From Sphingomonas pituitosa NBRC 102491 (GTDB lineage: Bacteria > Pseudomonadota > Alphaproteobacteria > Sphingomonadales > Sphingomonadaceae), in contig NZ_BCYY01000019.1 of NCBI RefSeq assembly GCF_001598435.1, positions 37,237 to 101,236 on the forward strand: a stretch of 64,000 bases of DNA, written 5' to 3'. The notes beneath the pieces are model-generated. The model was not told where the DNA came from. It made no database searches and saw only the letters and a program-made list of their open reading frames with translations. The translations under genes and the position numbers were made by a program. Within the stretch, counting starts at the first letter, position 1. Every line of letters starts with the position of its first letter. Positions 16,461 through 25,250 of this stretch are shown piece after piece.

Positions 16461-18578
16461 ATGAAGAAACTCGTAATCGCCACGCTGCTGGCCGGTGCCG
16501 CCGCGGCACCGCTGCTCGCCCAGACCGGCACGCCCACGCCGCCGGTCGCAGCGAAGAAGCCCTACACCGTCAAGGCACCCTTCGGCGCGACGCGCGAGGA
16601 CCCCTATTACTGGCTGCGTGACGATACGCGGAAGAACCCCGAGATGCTCGCCTATCTCGCCGCCGAGAATGCCTATGCCGATGCGGTGCTGGCGCCGACC
16701 AGGCCCAAGGCGGACGCGCTGTATCGCGAGATTGTCGGCCACATCAAACAGGACGACGCGAGCGTCCCCTACGCCAGGCACGGCTATTTCTATTACACCC
16801 GCTTCGATACCGGTGCCGACTATGCCGTGGTCGCGCGCCGCAAGGGCAGCATGGCCGCGCCGGAACAGATCCTGTTCGATCAGCCCATGATGGCCAAGGG
16901 CAAGAGCTTCTTCCAGATCGGTACCTGGCGGGTGAGCCCCGACAATGCCCGCATCGCCTGGGCCGAGGACACGGTCGGGCGGCGGCAATATGTCCTGAAG
17001 GTGAAGGACATCGCCACCGGCACGCTGCTCGCCGACACGGTGTCGAACATCGAGGCCGGGCTGGTGTGGTCGGCGGACGGCAAGACGATCTTCTATGTCG
17101 AGAAGGATCCGGTGACGCTGCTCGGCACGCGGGTGAAGGCGCATGTGCTCGGCACCCCCGCCTCGGCCGACCGGCTGGTCTATACCGAGAAGGACGACAC
17201 CTTCTACATGAGCATCGGCGCCACCACCGACGAGCGCTATATCTGCATCAACCTCCATTCGACCGTGAGCGACGAGCAGCGCTGCGCCCCCGCCGCGAAC
17301 CCGGTGGACTTCAAGCCAGTCGCCCCGCGGGAGCGCGACTTCCTGTACAATGCCGATCATCTCGGCGGGCGCTGGATCGTCCGCACCAACTTCCAGGCGC
17401 CCAATTACCGGATCATGGTGGTGCCCGATGCCAAGGCGGCGGCGGGCCGTGCGGCCTGGACCGATCTGGTGCCGACCAGCGACCAGGTCTTCATCGAGGG
17501 CTTCCAGCCGTTCAACCGCTTCCTTGCGATCGAGGAGCGATCGGGCGGCAACAAGCGGCTGCGGATGCTGACCCCTGCCGGGAAAAGCAGCTTCGTCGGC
17601 GCGGACGAGCCTGCCTATGTGATGAACCTCGACGTCAACGAGGATCCGGCCAGCCCGGTGCTGCGCTACACCTATGGCTCGCTGGTAACCCCGACCACGA
17701 CCTATGAGGTCGATGCCGTAACCGGCAAGCGCACGGTGCTGAAGGTGCAGCCGGTGCCGGGCTATGACGCCTCCAAGTACGTCACCGAGCGCGTCTGGGC
17801 GACCGCGCGCGACGGCACCAGGGTGCCGGTGAGCCTGGTCTACGCCAGGACCTTCCAGAAGAACGGCACCGCCGCACTGTTCCAGTACGCCTATGGCAGC
17901 TACGGCAATTCGACCGATCCCAGCTTCAACCCCATGCTGCCGAGCATGCTCGATCGCGGCATGGTCTATGCCATCGCGCATATCCGCGGCGGGCAGGAAA
18001 TGGGTCGCCACTGGTATGACGACGGCAAGATCTTCCACAAGAAGAACAGCTTCACCGACTTCGTCGACGTGACGCGCTTCCTGGTGGACCAGGGCTATGC
18101 CGCCAAGGGGCGCGTCGCGGCGATGGGCGGCAGCGCGGGCGGGTTGCTGATGGGCGCGGTGGCGAACCTGGCGCCGCAGGACTATCGCGTGATCATCGCG
18201 CAGGTGCCCTTCGTCGACGTGGTGACGACGATGCTCGACACCTCGATCCCGCTGACCACCGGCGAGTTCGACGAATGGGGCAACCCGGCCGAGAAGCGCT
18301 ATTACGACTATATGCTGAGCTATTCGCCGTACGACAATGTGACGGCGCAGGCCTATCCGGCGCTCTATGTCGGCACCGGGTTATGGGACAGCCAGGTGCA
18401 ATATTACGAGCCGACCAAATGGGTGGCGAAGCTGCGCGCGACCAAGACCGACGCGAACCCGCTGGTGTTCCGCGTCAACATGGAAGCGGGCCATGGCGGC
18501 AAGTCCGGCCGGTTCGAGCGGTACCACCAGAATGCGGAATATCTCGCCTTCGCACTCGACCAGCTGAAGGTGCAGTGA
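16461..18578 (+). CDS. Secreted prolyl oligopeptidase family protease (S9A, oligopeptidase B-like)
   Basis: A 705-residue serine peptidase that cleaves short peptides. A signal peptide (MKKLVIATLLAGAAAAPLLA) directs it to the periplasm. The N-terminal half is a beta-propeller that begins with the family phrase REDPYYWLRDD. The C-terminal alpha/beta-hydrolase domain has the nucleophile in GGSAGGLLMGAVAN and the catalytic His in AGHGGKSGRF, with IAHIRGGQEMGRHWYDDG between. These match oligopeptidase B (PtrB) more than classical prolyl oligopeptidase. The gene stands alone. Confidence 0.93.
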   Translation: MKKLVIATLLAGAAAAPLLAQTGTPTPPVAAKKPYTVKAPFGATREDPYYWLRDDTRKNPEMLAYLAAENAYADAVLAPTRPKADALYREIVGHIKQDDASVPYARHGYFYYTRFDTGADYAVVARRKGSMAAPEQILFDQPMMAKGKSFFQIGTWRVSPDNARIAWAEDTVGRRQYVLKVKDIATGTLLADTVSNIEAGLVWSADGKTIFYVEKDPVTLLGTRVKAHVLGTPASADRLVYTEKDDTFYMSIGATTDERYICINLHSTVSDEQRCAPAANPVDFKPVAPRERDFLYNADHLGGRWIVRTNFQAPNYRIMVVPDAKAAAGRAAWTDLVPTSDQVFIEGFQPFNRFLAIEERSGGNKRLRMLTPAGKSSFVGADEPAYVMNLDVNEDPASPVLRYTYGSLVTPTTTYEVDAVTGKRTVLKVQPVPGYDASKYVTERVWATARDGTRVPVSLVYARTFQKNGTAALFQYAYGSYGNSTDPSFNPMLPSMLDRGMVYAIAHIRGGQEMGRHWYDDGKIFHKKNSFTDFVDVTRFLVDQGYAAKGRVAAMGGSAGGLLMGAVANLAPQDYRVIIAQVPFVDVVTTMLDTSIPLTTGEFDEWGNPAEKRYYDYMLSYSPYDNVTAQAYPALYVGTGLWDSQVQYYEPTKWVAKLRATKTDANPLVFRVNMEAGHGGKSGRFERYHQNAEYLAFALDQLKVQ

Positions 18579-18587
18579 CGGGTCCGG

Positions 18588-18610
18588 GGGCGGCTGCCGG
18601 TCAGCCGCCC
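18588..18610. terminator. Hairpin between convergent genes
   Basis: GGGCGGCT (18588-18595) and AGCCGCCC (18603-18610) form an eight-pair stem with a seven-base loop, between the oligopeptidase stop and the convergent lipoprotein stop. There is no T run, so it is at best a weak or Rho-assisted stop for both directions. Confidence 0.35.
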
Positions 18611-19008
18611 TTCGGCCGGGTATAGGGCGTGAACTTGCCCATCCGGCAATAACCGCTGGGAATGCTCGTCCCCGGGGTCAGCACGCGGAACTGGTCGTTG
18701 CGGCAGAGCTGCCCGCCGCGCATCTCTACGATCACCGTGGTCAGCGGCGCGAGCGAGGGGCATTCGGCGACCAGATCGTTGCGATACAGTCGCGCGCCCT
18801 GGCGGTAGATCAGCGTCCGCGTGTCGATGATCTGGGGCCCGTCGATCATGCCGGGATTGATGCAGTCCTGCGGCTTGCCCGGTACCCGGTCGCCCAGTGC
18901 ATCGGCGAGCTCGCGTCGTGCCTGGGCATCGCGCTGCGCCTGATATTCGGCATTCTGGACGCAGCCGGCGAGCGCCAGCGCGCCGGCGGTGATGATGACG
19001 AAACGCAT
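18601..19008 (-). CDS. Hypothetical lipoprotein
   Basis: A 135-residue protein with a lipoprotein signal (MRFVIITAGALALAGC, lipobox LAGC), so it should be anchored in the inner or outer membrane facing the periplasm. The mature part starts with a charged helix (AQRDAQARRELADALGD) and contains four more cysteines, which could make disulfides. No named domain is recognised. It follows gloB on the same strand after 27 bases and may be the last gene of the glyoxalase operon. Confidence 0.75.
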   Translation of the reverse strand: MRFVIITAGALALAGCVQNAEYQAQRDAQARRELADALGDRVPGKPQDCINPGMIDGPQIIDTRTLIYRQGARLYRNDLVAECPSLAPLTTVIVEMRGGQLCRNDQFRVLTPGTSIPSGYCRMGKFTPYTRPKGG

Positions 19009-19035
19009 CCTCTTTCTCCTTCCGGCTCCTGCGAC

Positions 19036-19770
19036 TCAGCCGGCAAAACTATCCTTGGCCGCGCGACGTTCGGCGAGCATGCGCGCATCGGTGGCGCGGA
19101 GAAAGGGGTTCGTCGCCCGCTCCGCCGCGATCGTGGTGGGCACGGTCGCCTCGCCCGCCGCCCGCAGCCCTTCCACTTCCGCCAGGCGGGCGGCGATCGC
19201 GGCATTGTCCGGCTCGGCGACCCGCGCATAGCGACCGTTGGAGAGGGTATATTCGTGCGCGCAATAGACCTGCGTCTCGCCCGGCAGCGCGGCGAGGCGC
19301 TGCATATTGGCGAACATCTGCTCGGGCGTGCCCTCGAACAGCCGCCCGCAGCCCATCGCGAACAGCGTGTCGCCCACGAACACCAGCGCGTCCCCGGCGA
19401 AGTGGTAGGCGATGTGGCCCGCCGTATGCGCCGGCACTTCGAGCACGGTCGCGCCGTGGCTGCCGATCGCCACCGCGTCGCCTTCGCCGACCAGCCGATC
19501 GGCGGTGGGGATCTTCGCTGCTTCGGCGGCAGGCGCGATCACGGTGCAGCCGGTCGCGGCCTTCAGCGCGGCGTTGCCGCCGGTATGATCGGGGTGCCAG
19601 TGGGTGTTCCAGATCGCCGTCAGCGTCCAGCCTCGCTCGGCCAGCGCGGCCAGCACGGGCTCGGCCTGGGCGGGATCGACCACGATCGTCTCGGCCGAGA
19701 CGGGATCGTGGACCAGCCAGACGTAATTGTCGCTGAGCGCAGGAATGCGGACGATCTGGAGCGCGGTCAT
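19036..19770 (-). CDS. gloB: Hydroxyacylglutathione hydrolase (glyoxalase II)
   Basis: Hydrolyses S-lactoylglutathione to lactate and glutathione, completing methylglyoxal detoxification. The 244-residue metallo-beta-lactamase fold has the metal motif THWHPDHTGG near residue 54, a second-site His in VPAHTAGHI, the Asp in FVGDTLFAMGCGRLFEG, and the C-terminal His in YCAHEYTLSN. The glyoxalase I gene ends four bases before its start, so both steps of the pathway are encoded in one transcript. Confidence 0.95.
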   Translation of the reverse strand: MTALQIVRIPALSDNYVWLVHDPVSAETIVVDPAQAEPVLAALAERGWTLTAIWNTHWHPDHTGGNAALKAATGCTVIAPAAEAAKIPTADRLVGEGDAVAIGSHGATVLEVPAHTAGHIAYHFAGDALVFVGDTLFAMGCGRLFEGTPEQMFANMQRLAALPGETQVYCAHEYTLSNGRYARVAEPDNAAIAARLAEVEGLRAAGEATVPTTIAAERATNPFLRATDARMLAERRAAKDSFAG

Positions 19771-19774
19771 CGCC

Positions 19775-20209
19775 TCACCATTCGCCGGTATTCGGCATCG
19801 ATGCCCAGGGCTCCTGCGGCGGCAGATGGCCGTCCTGGAGCAGCTCGATCGAAATGTTGTCGGGCGTGCGGACGAACGCCATGTGGCCGTCGCGCGGCGG
19901 CCGGTTGATCGTCACCCCGGCATCCTGCAGCCGCTGGCAGGTTTCGTAGATGTCGTCGACCTGGAAGGCGAGGTGGCCGAAGTTGCGGCCGCCGGTGTAG
20001 GTTTCCGGATCCCAGTTGTGGGTCAGCTCCACCTCGGCGGTACCGCGGCCGGTTTCGGGATCGATGTCCGCATCGCTGGCGAGATAGATCAGCGTGAAGC
20101 GGCCCTTCTCGCTGGTGATGCGGTGCGTCTCCTTCAGGCCGAGTAGCGCGAAAAAGGCGATCGTCGCATCGGGATCGGTGACGCGGATCATGGTGTGGAG
20201 GAACTTCAC
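19775..20209 (-). CDS. gloA: Lactoylglutathione lyase (glyoxalase I)
   Basis: Converts the methylglyoxal-glutathione hemithioacetal to S-lactoylglutathione. The 144-residue protein has two vicinal-oxygen-chelate half domains with metal ligands His6 (FLHTMIRV), Glu in [10 protein letters not shown], His in FGHLAFQV and Glu in ISIELLQDG. It starts with GTG at 20209, preceded by GAGTGCCCC; no ATG precedes the first ligand. The gene is immediately upstream of gloB. Confidence 0.94.
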   Translation of the reverse strand: MKFLHTMIRVTDPDATIAFFALLGLKETHRITSEKGRFTLIYLASDADIDPETGRGTAEVELTHNWDPETYTGGRNFGHLAFQVDDIYETCQRLQDAGVTINRPPRDGHMAFVRTPDNISIELLQDGHLPPQEPWASMPNTGEW

Positions 20210-20271
20210 GGGGCACTCCCTGATTGGCTTTGTCTGCCAGATAGGGGTGCCCGGCGCCAGGTTCCACCCGG

Positions 20272-21102
20272 CTATTTGGCCGGGGCGGCGTCGAACTGGG
20301 CGAGCGCGGCGCGCGCGGCGGTCGCCTGCGGACTGGTCGGCGCGGCGACGAGCACCTTGTTCCAGGCCGTCTTGGCGGCGGCTTCGTCGCCGCTCGCGGC
20401 AGCGATGTTGCCGGCCTCGAGCTGCACCGCGGCGTCGTCGCCGGCGCGCTTCACCGCCTCGGCGATGTCCTTCTGCGCACGCGGCAGGTCGTTCATCCGC
20501 CGGGCGAGCGTCGCGGACAGCAGCCAGGCGAGCGGATCGTCGCCCGCCTTGGCGATCGCCACATCGATATCGGCCCGCGCCCCGGCATTCTCGCCCGCGG
20601 CGACCGCAGCGCGGGCACGATCGAGATAGGCCTCGCCCAGCGCCAGCCCCTTGAGCATGCCGCTGGCCAGCGCGGCGTTGATCGCGGCGCGGGCCTTGGG
20701 CGGCTTCTTGGCGGCGAGCCAGGCATTGCCTGCCTGGGTCCAGTAAATTGCGGCGCGGGTACCATCCTTCGCCGTCTCGGCTTCGCCTGCGGCTTCCTCG
20801 AAAGCGGCGGCGGCGGAATCCCAGCGTCCCTGGTTGGTATAGGCAACGGCGAGGCACTGGCGGGCGAACATGCCGCCCTTGTCGGCGCCCCATTTCACCG
20901 CCTCGTCGATCGCCGCACCCGGGTCGCCGGTGGCGAGGTCCATGCACTTGGTGAAGCGCGGCGGCTCGCCCGCGGGCGCCGGTGCAGCGGCCTTGGCCGC
21001 CGCGGCGCGCGCGCGCTCGGCATCGCGCAGCACCGGGCCGGACTTGGGCGGAAGCGCCGTGGTCTGCTGCTGGGCGATCAGCAGGAGGAGGGGGAAGAGC
21101 AT
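20272..21102 (-). CDS. Periplasmic tetratricopeptide-like protein
   Basis: A 276-residue protein. A short hydrophobic N-terminus ([13 protein letters not shown]) looks like a signal peptide or anchor. An alanine-rich segment follows, then about five helix pairs with TPR character, for example [40 protein letters not shown] and [20 protein letters not shown]. Such arrays bind other proteins; the partner is unknown. The start is inside the 3' end of the hydrolase gene (25-base overlap on the same strand), which implies coupling. Confidence 0.78.
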   Translation of the reverse strand: MLFPLLLLIAQQQTTALPPKSGPVLRDAERARAAAAKAAAPAPAGEPPRFTKCMDLATGDPGAAIDEAVKWGADKGGMFARQCLAVAYTNQGRWDSAAAAFEEAAGEAETAKDGTRAAIYWTQAGNAWLAAKKPPKARAAINAALASGMLKGLALGEAYLDRARAAVAAGENAGARADIDVAIAKAGDDPLAWLLSATLARRMNDLPRAQKDIAEAVKRAGDDAAVQLEAGNIAAASGDEAAAKTAWNKVLVAAPTSPQATAARAALAQFDAAPAK

Positions 21103-21809
21103 GCGGTCAGTACGTCCTCGGTGGCGCGGAGCAGCAGGCGGATGTCGGCGTCGCGCGACAGGCGGTGGTCTCCGCCCTTGACCAGCGTTACCTGCACATC
21201 GTCTGAACGGAGCGTGTCGGCAAGGCGCAGCGCCAGTTCCCACGGCACTTCCGCATCGCACTGGCCCTGGAGCAGGCGCACGGGGCCGGCAAAGCCGATC
21301 GGCGCTTCCAGCACCAGATTGGCCTCGCCCGAGGTCCAGAAGGGCAGGGTGGTGACCATCGGTTCGGGGCCGTAATCGCTGGGCTGCTCGAGGCGGCCCT
21401 GCTCGGCGAGCACGGCCTTCTCCGCGTCGGTGAAGCCCCAGCGGGTGAAATCGGGGGCGGCGGCGATGCCGACCATGCCGATCACCCGCTCCGGCCGCGC
21501 CTGCGCCACCAGCAGCATCAGCCAGCCGCCCATCGACGAGCCGACCAGCACCACGGGCCCTTCCGCCAGGCTGTCGATCATGTGCAGCGCATCGTCGCGC
21601 CAGCTGGCCAGCGTCTGGTCCTCGAATGCGCCGGGGCTTTCGCCGCAGCCCGCATAATCGAAGCGGAGGAACGCCTGGCCGCGTGCCTGCGCCCAGGCCT
21701 CCACCGCGAGCACTTTCGACCCCTGCATGTCCGATCGGTAGCCGGGCAGGAAGACGATGGTGGGCGAGGCGCCGGGCGTGTGGTGGTGGGCGAGGGACGG
21801 GCGGGTCAT
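21078..21809 (-). CDS. Alpha/beta-fold hydrolase
   Basis: A 243-residue cytoplasmic hydrolase. The strand phrase [16 protein letters not shown] gives the oxyanion-hole region, the nucleophilic elbow is GSSMGG (about residue 98), an acidic residue lies in [11 protein letters not shown], and the catalytic His is in KGGDHRLSR. The closest known group is the KANL3/Tex30-like or palmitoyl-thioesterase-like small hydrolases. The natural substrate cannot be told. It is followed by the TPR gene with overlap. Confidence 0.85.
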   Translation of the reverse strand: MTRPSLAHHHTPGASPTIVFLPGYRSDMQGSKVLAVEAWAQARGQAFLRFDYAGCGESPGAFEDQTLASWRDDALHMIDSLAEGPVVLVGSSMGGWLMLLVAQARPERVIGMVGIAAAPDFTRWGFTDAEKAVLAEQGRLEQPSDYGPEPMVTTLPFWTSGEANLVLEAPIGFAGPVRLLQGQCDAEVPWELALRLADTLRSDDVQVTLVKGGDHRLSRDADIRLLLRATEDVLTACSSPSSC

Positions 21810-21916
21810 GCGCGGCGGTGTAGCCTTTCGTGCCGCTCGCCGCCAGCGACGGAACCGATCACCGACATCGGGATTGATCGTAGGACATCGCCGGCCCGAA
21901 GGAGTACATACGAGGC

Positions 21917-22051
21917 ATGAGCACTGTAGAAAAAGCCATCGCCCTGCCAGTCCGCCGGTTCGTCCCGGGCACGCAGCTGATCTTCGGCGCCGCGATCGCA
22001 GTGTCGGGCCTGTCGGTGCTGGCCGGCAAGCTGATCGGCCTGCTGCCCTAA
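21917..22051 (+). CDS. 44-residue membrane microprotein
   Basis: ATG at 21917 follows GAAGGAG at 21898-21904, and the frame ends with TAA at 22049-22051. The peptide has a short amphipathic N-terminus (MSTVEKAIALPVRRF) and one hydrophobic helix (QLIFGAAIAVSGLSVLAGKL). It is divergent from the hydrolase gene and overlaps by four bases the end of the convergent M48 gene. Function is unknown; its N-terminal motif, small size and single span suggest a conserved small membrane protein rather than chance coding. Confidence 0.55.
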   Translation: MSTVEKAIALPVRRFVPGTQLIFGAAIAVSGLSVLAGKLIGLLP

Positions 22052-23097
22052 CGCGAAGGCGAATCGCCGCACATCGTGCGAAGCGCCTGCCACTGCGCCG
22101 CGTCGAGCGCCGGCCGGTAGGTGGCCCCCGCGCGTGCACTTTCCTTGAAGGTGCGTTCGCGCGACGACGAAAGCGGGTGCGAGGAGAGATAGTTCAGCAG
22201 CAGGCCGGCATTGCCGGGCTCCTTGTCCTGCTGCGCCAGGCGGGCGAACAGCGCCGCGGTGGGCAGGGGAGAAATGTCGGCGGCCTGGAGCCTGCCGATG
22301 GCATAGCCGTCCGCCCCGGCTTCGGCCTTGCGCGAATAGCGGGCGTTGAGCAGTGCGTTGCCATAGCCGCTGATGTTGCTGCCGAAGCCGCCGAGCAGCA
22401 GCTTGAGGCCATATTGGCGGACCAGCGATTCCATCCCGTCGTGATGCGCGACATGGCCGAGCTCATGGCCCAGCACGCCGGCGACCTCGTCGGGCGAGGC
22501 TGCATTCTGGATCAGCCCGTCGAACAGCACGACCTGGCCGCCGGGAAAGGCGACGGCGTTGACCATGGGCGCGTGGACGACCCGGATGGTCACGTCTCCG
22601 TCCTGTCGCAGCCGGGCACCCAGCGCCTTCAGCGCCGCATTCCCCTCCCGCGTCGAACAGGCGTAGGTACCGAGATTGCCGACCATCAGCCGCCCCATGC
22701 GCTGCTCGACCGATTTCGGGATCAACCGTGCGATCAGCGGCGGCAGCTTGAGCGTGAAGCCCACGGTGAGGATCGCCAGCACCGCGAGCACGCCGATCGA
22801 GCGCCACAGGCCGAACCGATCGATCCACTTCCCGTAGCGCGCCGGCTTTGGCAGCTGGACGGCGATTTCGGACGGCGGGAATTCCATGAAGGTGATCCGC
22901 CAGCCCGGCCGTCCCTTCAGGCCGAAGGCGCGTTCGTGGTGGGAAGTGCCGTGTGGCTCCAGATCGGCAAAGGCATAGGGGCCGGGATCGGCATCGTCGC
23001 CATGCAGCGTGAAATAGCGTTCGTCGGCACCCGGCACGATGGCCGGCATGCGCCGTTGGCCGCTGCGGCCGTCATAATGCCAGACCCGGGTTTCCAC
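22048..23097 (-). CDS. M48-family membrane metalloprotease
   Basis: A 349-residue zinc protease. Residues 1-95 are a soluble N-terminal domain, one membrane helix spans about 97-118, and the peptidase domain follows with the zinc motif H211-E-L-G-H215 in VLGHELGHVAHHDG and a third ligand Glu in YSRKAEAGADGYAIG. The C-terminal part has LSSHPLSSSRERTF, typical of M48C proteases such as LoiP/BepA. The GTG start at 23097 follows GAGGGAGGGG and lies 13 bases after the DUF898 stop, so the two form an operon and may act together on membrane proteins. Confidence 0.88.
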   Translation of the reverse strand: METRVWHYDGRSGQRRMPAIVPGADERYFTLHGDDADPGPYAFADLEPHGTSHHERAFGLKGRPGWRITFMEFPPSEIAVQLPKPARYGKWIDRFGLWRSIGVLAVLAILTVGFTLKLPPLIARLIPKSVEQRMGRLMVGNLGTYACSTREGNAALKALGARLRQDGDVTIRVVHAPMVNAVAFPGGQVVLFDGLIQNAASPDEVAGVLGHELGHVAHHDGMESLVRQYGLKLLLGGFGSNISGYGNALLNARYSRKAEAGADGYAIGRLQAADISPLPTAALFARLAQQDKEPGNAGLLLNYLSSHPLSSSRERTFKESARAGATYRPALDAAQWQALRTMCGDSPSR

Positions 23098-23110
23098 CTG
23101 TTCCCCTCCC

Positions 23111-24190
23111 TCAGAATGCGCCCATGTCCAAGCTATCGAACAGTCCTTCGCCCTGGCGGGGGGCGGGGGTGGTCGATTGGGTGAACTGCTCCGCGTCCAG
23201 CATACCATAAGCGCGAAGATGCCGAACGAAGAAGGCCCAGTTGCGATAGCTGACGAACGCCGCGCCGACGCCCAGCGTGCAGACCACCAGCGCGGCATTG
23301 CCCAGCGTCAACTTCAGCCAGTCCATCGTGCGGGCGGTGAACTCGAACTCGAGATGGCCGAGCGTGAGATTGTTGATCCCCTGGCGGAAATAGGCGGCGT
23401 AGTAGCTCAGCCCGACAAGACCGAGCAGGCCGGCGAACAACAGGTACAGGACGATGCCGCCGCCGATCACGAAGAGCGGGTTGGGCTGGCCGTCCGCTGC
23501 CTTCAGGCCAACGGCGTAGGCCAGCAGCACGGCGAGGATCACCGTCATCAGCGGGACGAGATAGAATGGCAGATAGCGCCGCATCAGGCCGTTGGTGAGC
23601 GCGCCGCTGCGGAAGGGATAGGGGCCGAAGCTCATCGCGTTCCAGCGCTCGTTCCACATGCTGATCATCGCCCAAGGCACCAGCAGGCCGAACACGAAGC
23701 TGCCGACCAGCGAATGCCCCACATAGGAGAGCGCGTAGCGGAACCCCTGTGCGTCGCTGCCGCCGCGAATGCCGTGCCAATAGGTGCGGCTGAGGCGATA
23801 GCGAAGCGCGCGGAAGATCGCGAGACCGCCCAGTGCGAACAGGAAGCCGTAGCTCAGCGGGAACAGCAGCACCCCGACGATGCGGCCGATCGTCGAACCC
23901 TGCAGTACCAGCCCCCCGGCCAGCAGGTTGAGCGCGGCGATCGGCACGAGCACGAGCAGCATCACCAGCAACGAGCCGAGGAACAGCTCGCGGCCGGTGC
24001 CGGTCCATTCCAGCCGATCGTCGATGAAGCGTGTCTGGCTCCACAGGTAGCGCCGGGTGCGGGTCCGCGCCCAGAAGCTGTACAGCCCCAGCGTCACCAT
24101 GGTGAGCAGCAGGTTGGTGAAGGCGATCGGCGCGTATTCGCGCCAAGATCCGGTGAATTCGAACGCGCCGCGTTCGCTCTCATGTTCCAT
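23111..24190 (-). CDS. DUF898 (YjgN-family) multi-span membrane protein
   Basis: A 359-residue inner-membrane protein with about eight helices. The DUF898 repeats are visible as FTGSWREYAPIAFTNLLLT, LGLYSFWARTRTRRYLWSQT and later FRYALSYVGHSLVGS. Function of the family is not established. It is often found with an M48 peptidase, as here, the peptidase gene following after 13 bases. The ATG at 24190 gives the natural N-terminus MEHESERGAFEFTG. Confidence 0.85.
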   Translation of the reverse strand: MEHESERGAFEFTGSWREYAPIAFTNLLLTMVTLGLYSFWARTRTRRYLWSQTRFIDDRLEWTGTGRELFLGSLLVMLLVLVPIAALNLLAGGLVLQGSTIGRIVGVLLFPLSYGFLFALGGLAIFRALRYRLSRTYWHGIRGGSDAQGFRYALSYVGHSLVGSFVFGLLVPWAMISMWNERWNAMSFGPYPFRSGALTNGLMRRYLPFYLVPLMTVILAVLLAYAVGLKAADGQPNPLFVIGGGIVLYLLFAGLLGLVGLSYYAAYFRQGINNLTLGHLEFEFTARTMDWLKLTLGNAALVVCTLGVGAAFVSYRNWAFFVRHLRAYGMLDAEQFTQSTTPAPRQGEGLFDSLDMGAF

Positions 24191-24199
24191 GGAAGTCCC

Positions 24200-24229
24200 C
24201 CTTTGGCCGCCAGCGCTAGCGGCCAAAGG
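24200..24229. repeat. Perfect 11-bp inverted repeat between two genes
   Basis: CCTTTGGCCGC (24200-24210) and GCGGCCAAAGG (24219-24229) are perfect inverted copies around CAGCGCTA, which is itself nearly palindromic. It lies in the 53-base gap between the zinc-peptidase stop and the DUF898 start on the minus strand. It could be an attenuator, a Rho-assisted terminator or an operator; the missing T run argues against a classical terminator. Confidence 0.55.
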
Positions 24230-24243
24230 TTGACGTTATATGA

Positions 24244-25137
24244 TCATTGCGCAGCGGTGAAGGTGTCGCACTGGCGCGGGTCGCCGCTTTCCAGGCCGCG
24301 CTTCAGCCACGCCATGCGCTGCGCCGAGGTGCCATGGGTGAAGCTGTCCGGCACCACGCTGCCCTGCGCCTCGCGCTGGAGGGTATCGTCGCCGATCGCG
24401 TTCGCGGCGGTCATGCCTTCCTCGATGTCGCCGGGTTCCAGCCGGTCGCGGTTTCGCGCCGCCCAGACGCCGGCATAGCAGTCGGCCTGCAGTTCCAGCT
24501 TCACCGACAGGCGGTTGCCCTCGGTCTTCGAGCCGCGGGCCTGCGCCTGCGAGACTTCGGTGGAGGTGCCGAGCAGGTCCTGGATATGGTGGCCCATCTC
24601 GTGCGCGATCACATAGTCGCGGGCGAAATCGCCCTTGGCGCCGAAGCGGTTCTGCAACTCGTCGAAGAAGGTCGTGTCGATATACACGCCGTCGTCGCTA
24701 GGGCAGTAGAACGGGCCTACCGCCGAGGTAGCGGCGCCGCAGCCGGTGTTCGCGCCGCCCTTGAAGAAGTTGATCGTCGCGGGCTGATAGTCGTTCCGCC
24801 CCATTTCCTGGAAGATCTTCGCCCAGGTGAGGTCGGTGCTGCGCATCACCCGGCACGCTTCGAGCCGCCGTTCGTTGACGCGGCATACCTGCTGGCCGGA
24901 CTGGCCCGCCGTCGGCGAGCGCCCGGCGCTGCCGCCGCCGCTCGATCCCAGCATGCCGCCGCCGCCACCCAGGCCGAACATCACCAGCGCGATGATGCCG
25001 ATCAGCACGATGCCGCCGCAGCCCATGCCCCGGCCGAGGAACATCGGCAGCAGGCCCAGCAGCGGAAAGCCGCCGCCACCGCCGCCCGAGCCCAGGTCGC
25101 GGGCATTGTCGGTAGGATCCAGATCGTCGAGCCGCAT
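24244..25137 (-). CDS. Neutral zinc metallopeptidase, YpfJ/KPN_02809 family
   Basis: A 297-residue protein. It begins with a charged stretch, then a very glycine-rich segment around one or two membrane helices (about 22-60, with GIVLIGIIALVMFGL). The peptidase domain has the zinc motif HEMGHH, preceded by DYVIA and followed by QADCYAGVWAARN that supplies the third ligand. The family is membrane-attached and of unknown substrate. The final phrase TFTAAQ is near the usual family end. The adjacent M48 peptidase makes this a two-protease neighbourhood. Confidence 0.88.
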   Translation of the reverse strand: MRLDDLDPTDNARDLGSGGGGGGFPLLGLLPMFLGRGMGCGGIVLIGIIALVMFGLGGGGGMLGSSGGGSAGRSPTAGQSGQQVCRVNERRLEACRVMRSTDLTWAKIFQEMGRNDYQPATINFFKGGANTGCGAATSAVGPFYCPSDDGVYIDTTFFDELQNRFGAKGDFARDYVIAHEMGHHIQDLLGTSTEVSQAQARGSKTEGNRLSVKLELQADCYAGVWAARNRDRLEPGDIEEGMTAANAIGDDTLQREAQGSVVPDSFTHGTSAQRMAWLKRGLESGDPRQCDTFTAAQ

Positions 25138-25250
25138 CGGGCCTCCCCATTGTTTGCTTGGCGTCACAATGCGCCAGCGCGCCGTGCGTTGCACGCGTTC
25201 TGACGAGGTTCGTATTGCTCCGCAGCATGGGATGGGCCACATCGCGTGCC

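Noticed and set aside
18588..18610. Strong intrinsic terminator after the oligopeptidase gene
   Set aside because: The stem is good but without a T run; kept only as a low-confidence hairpin.
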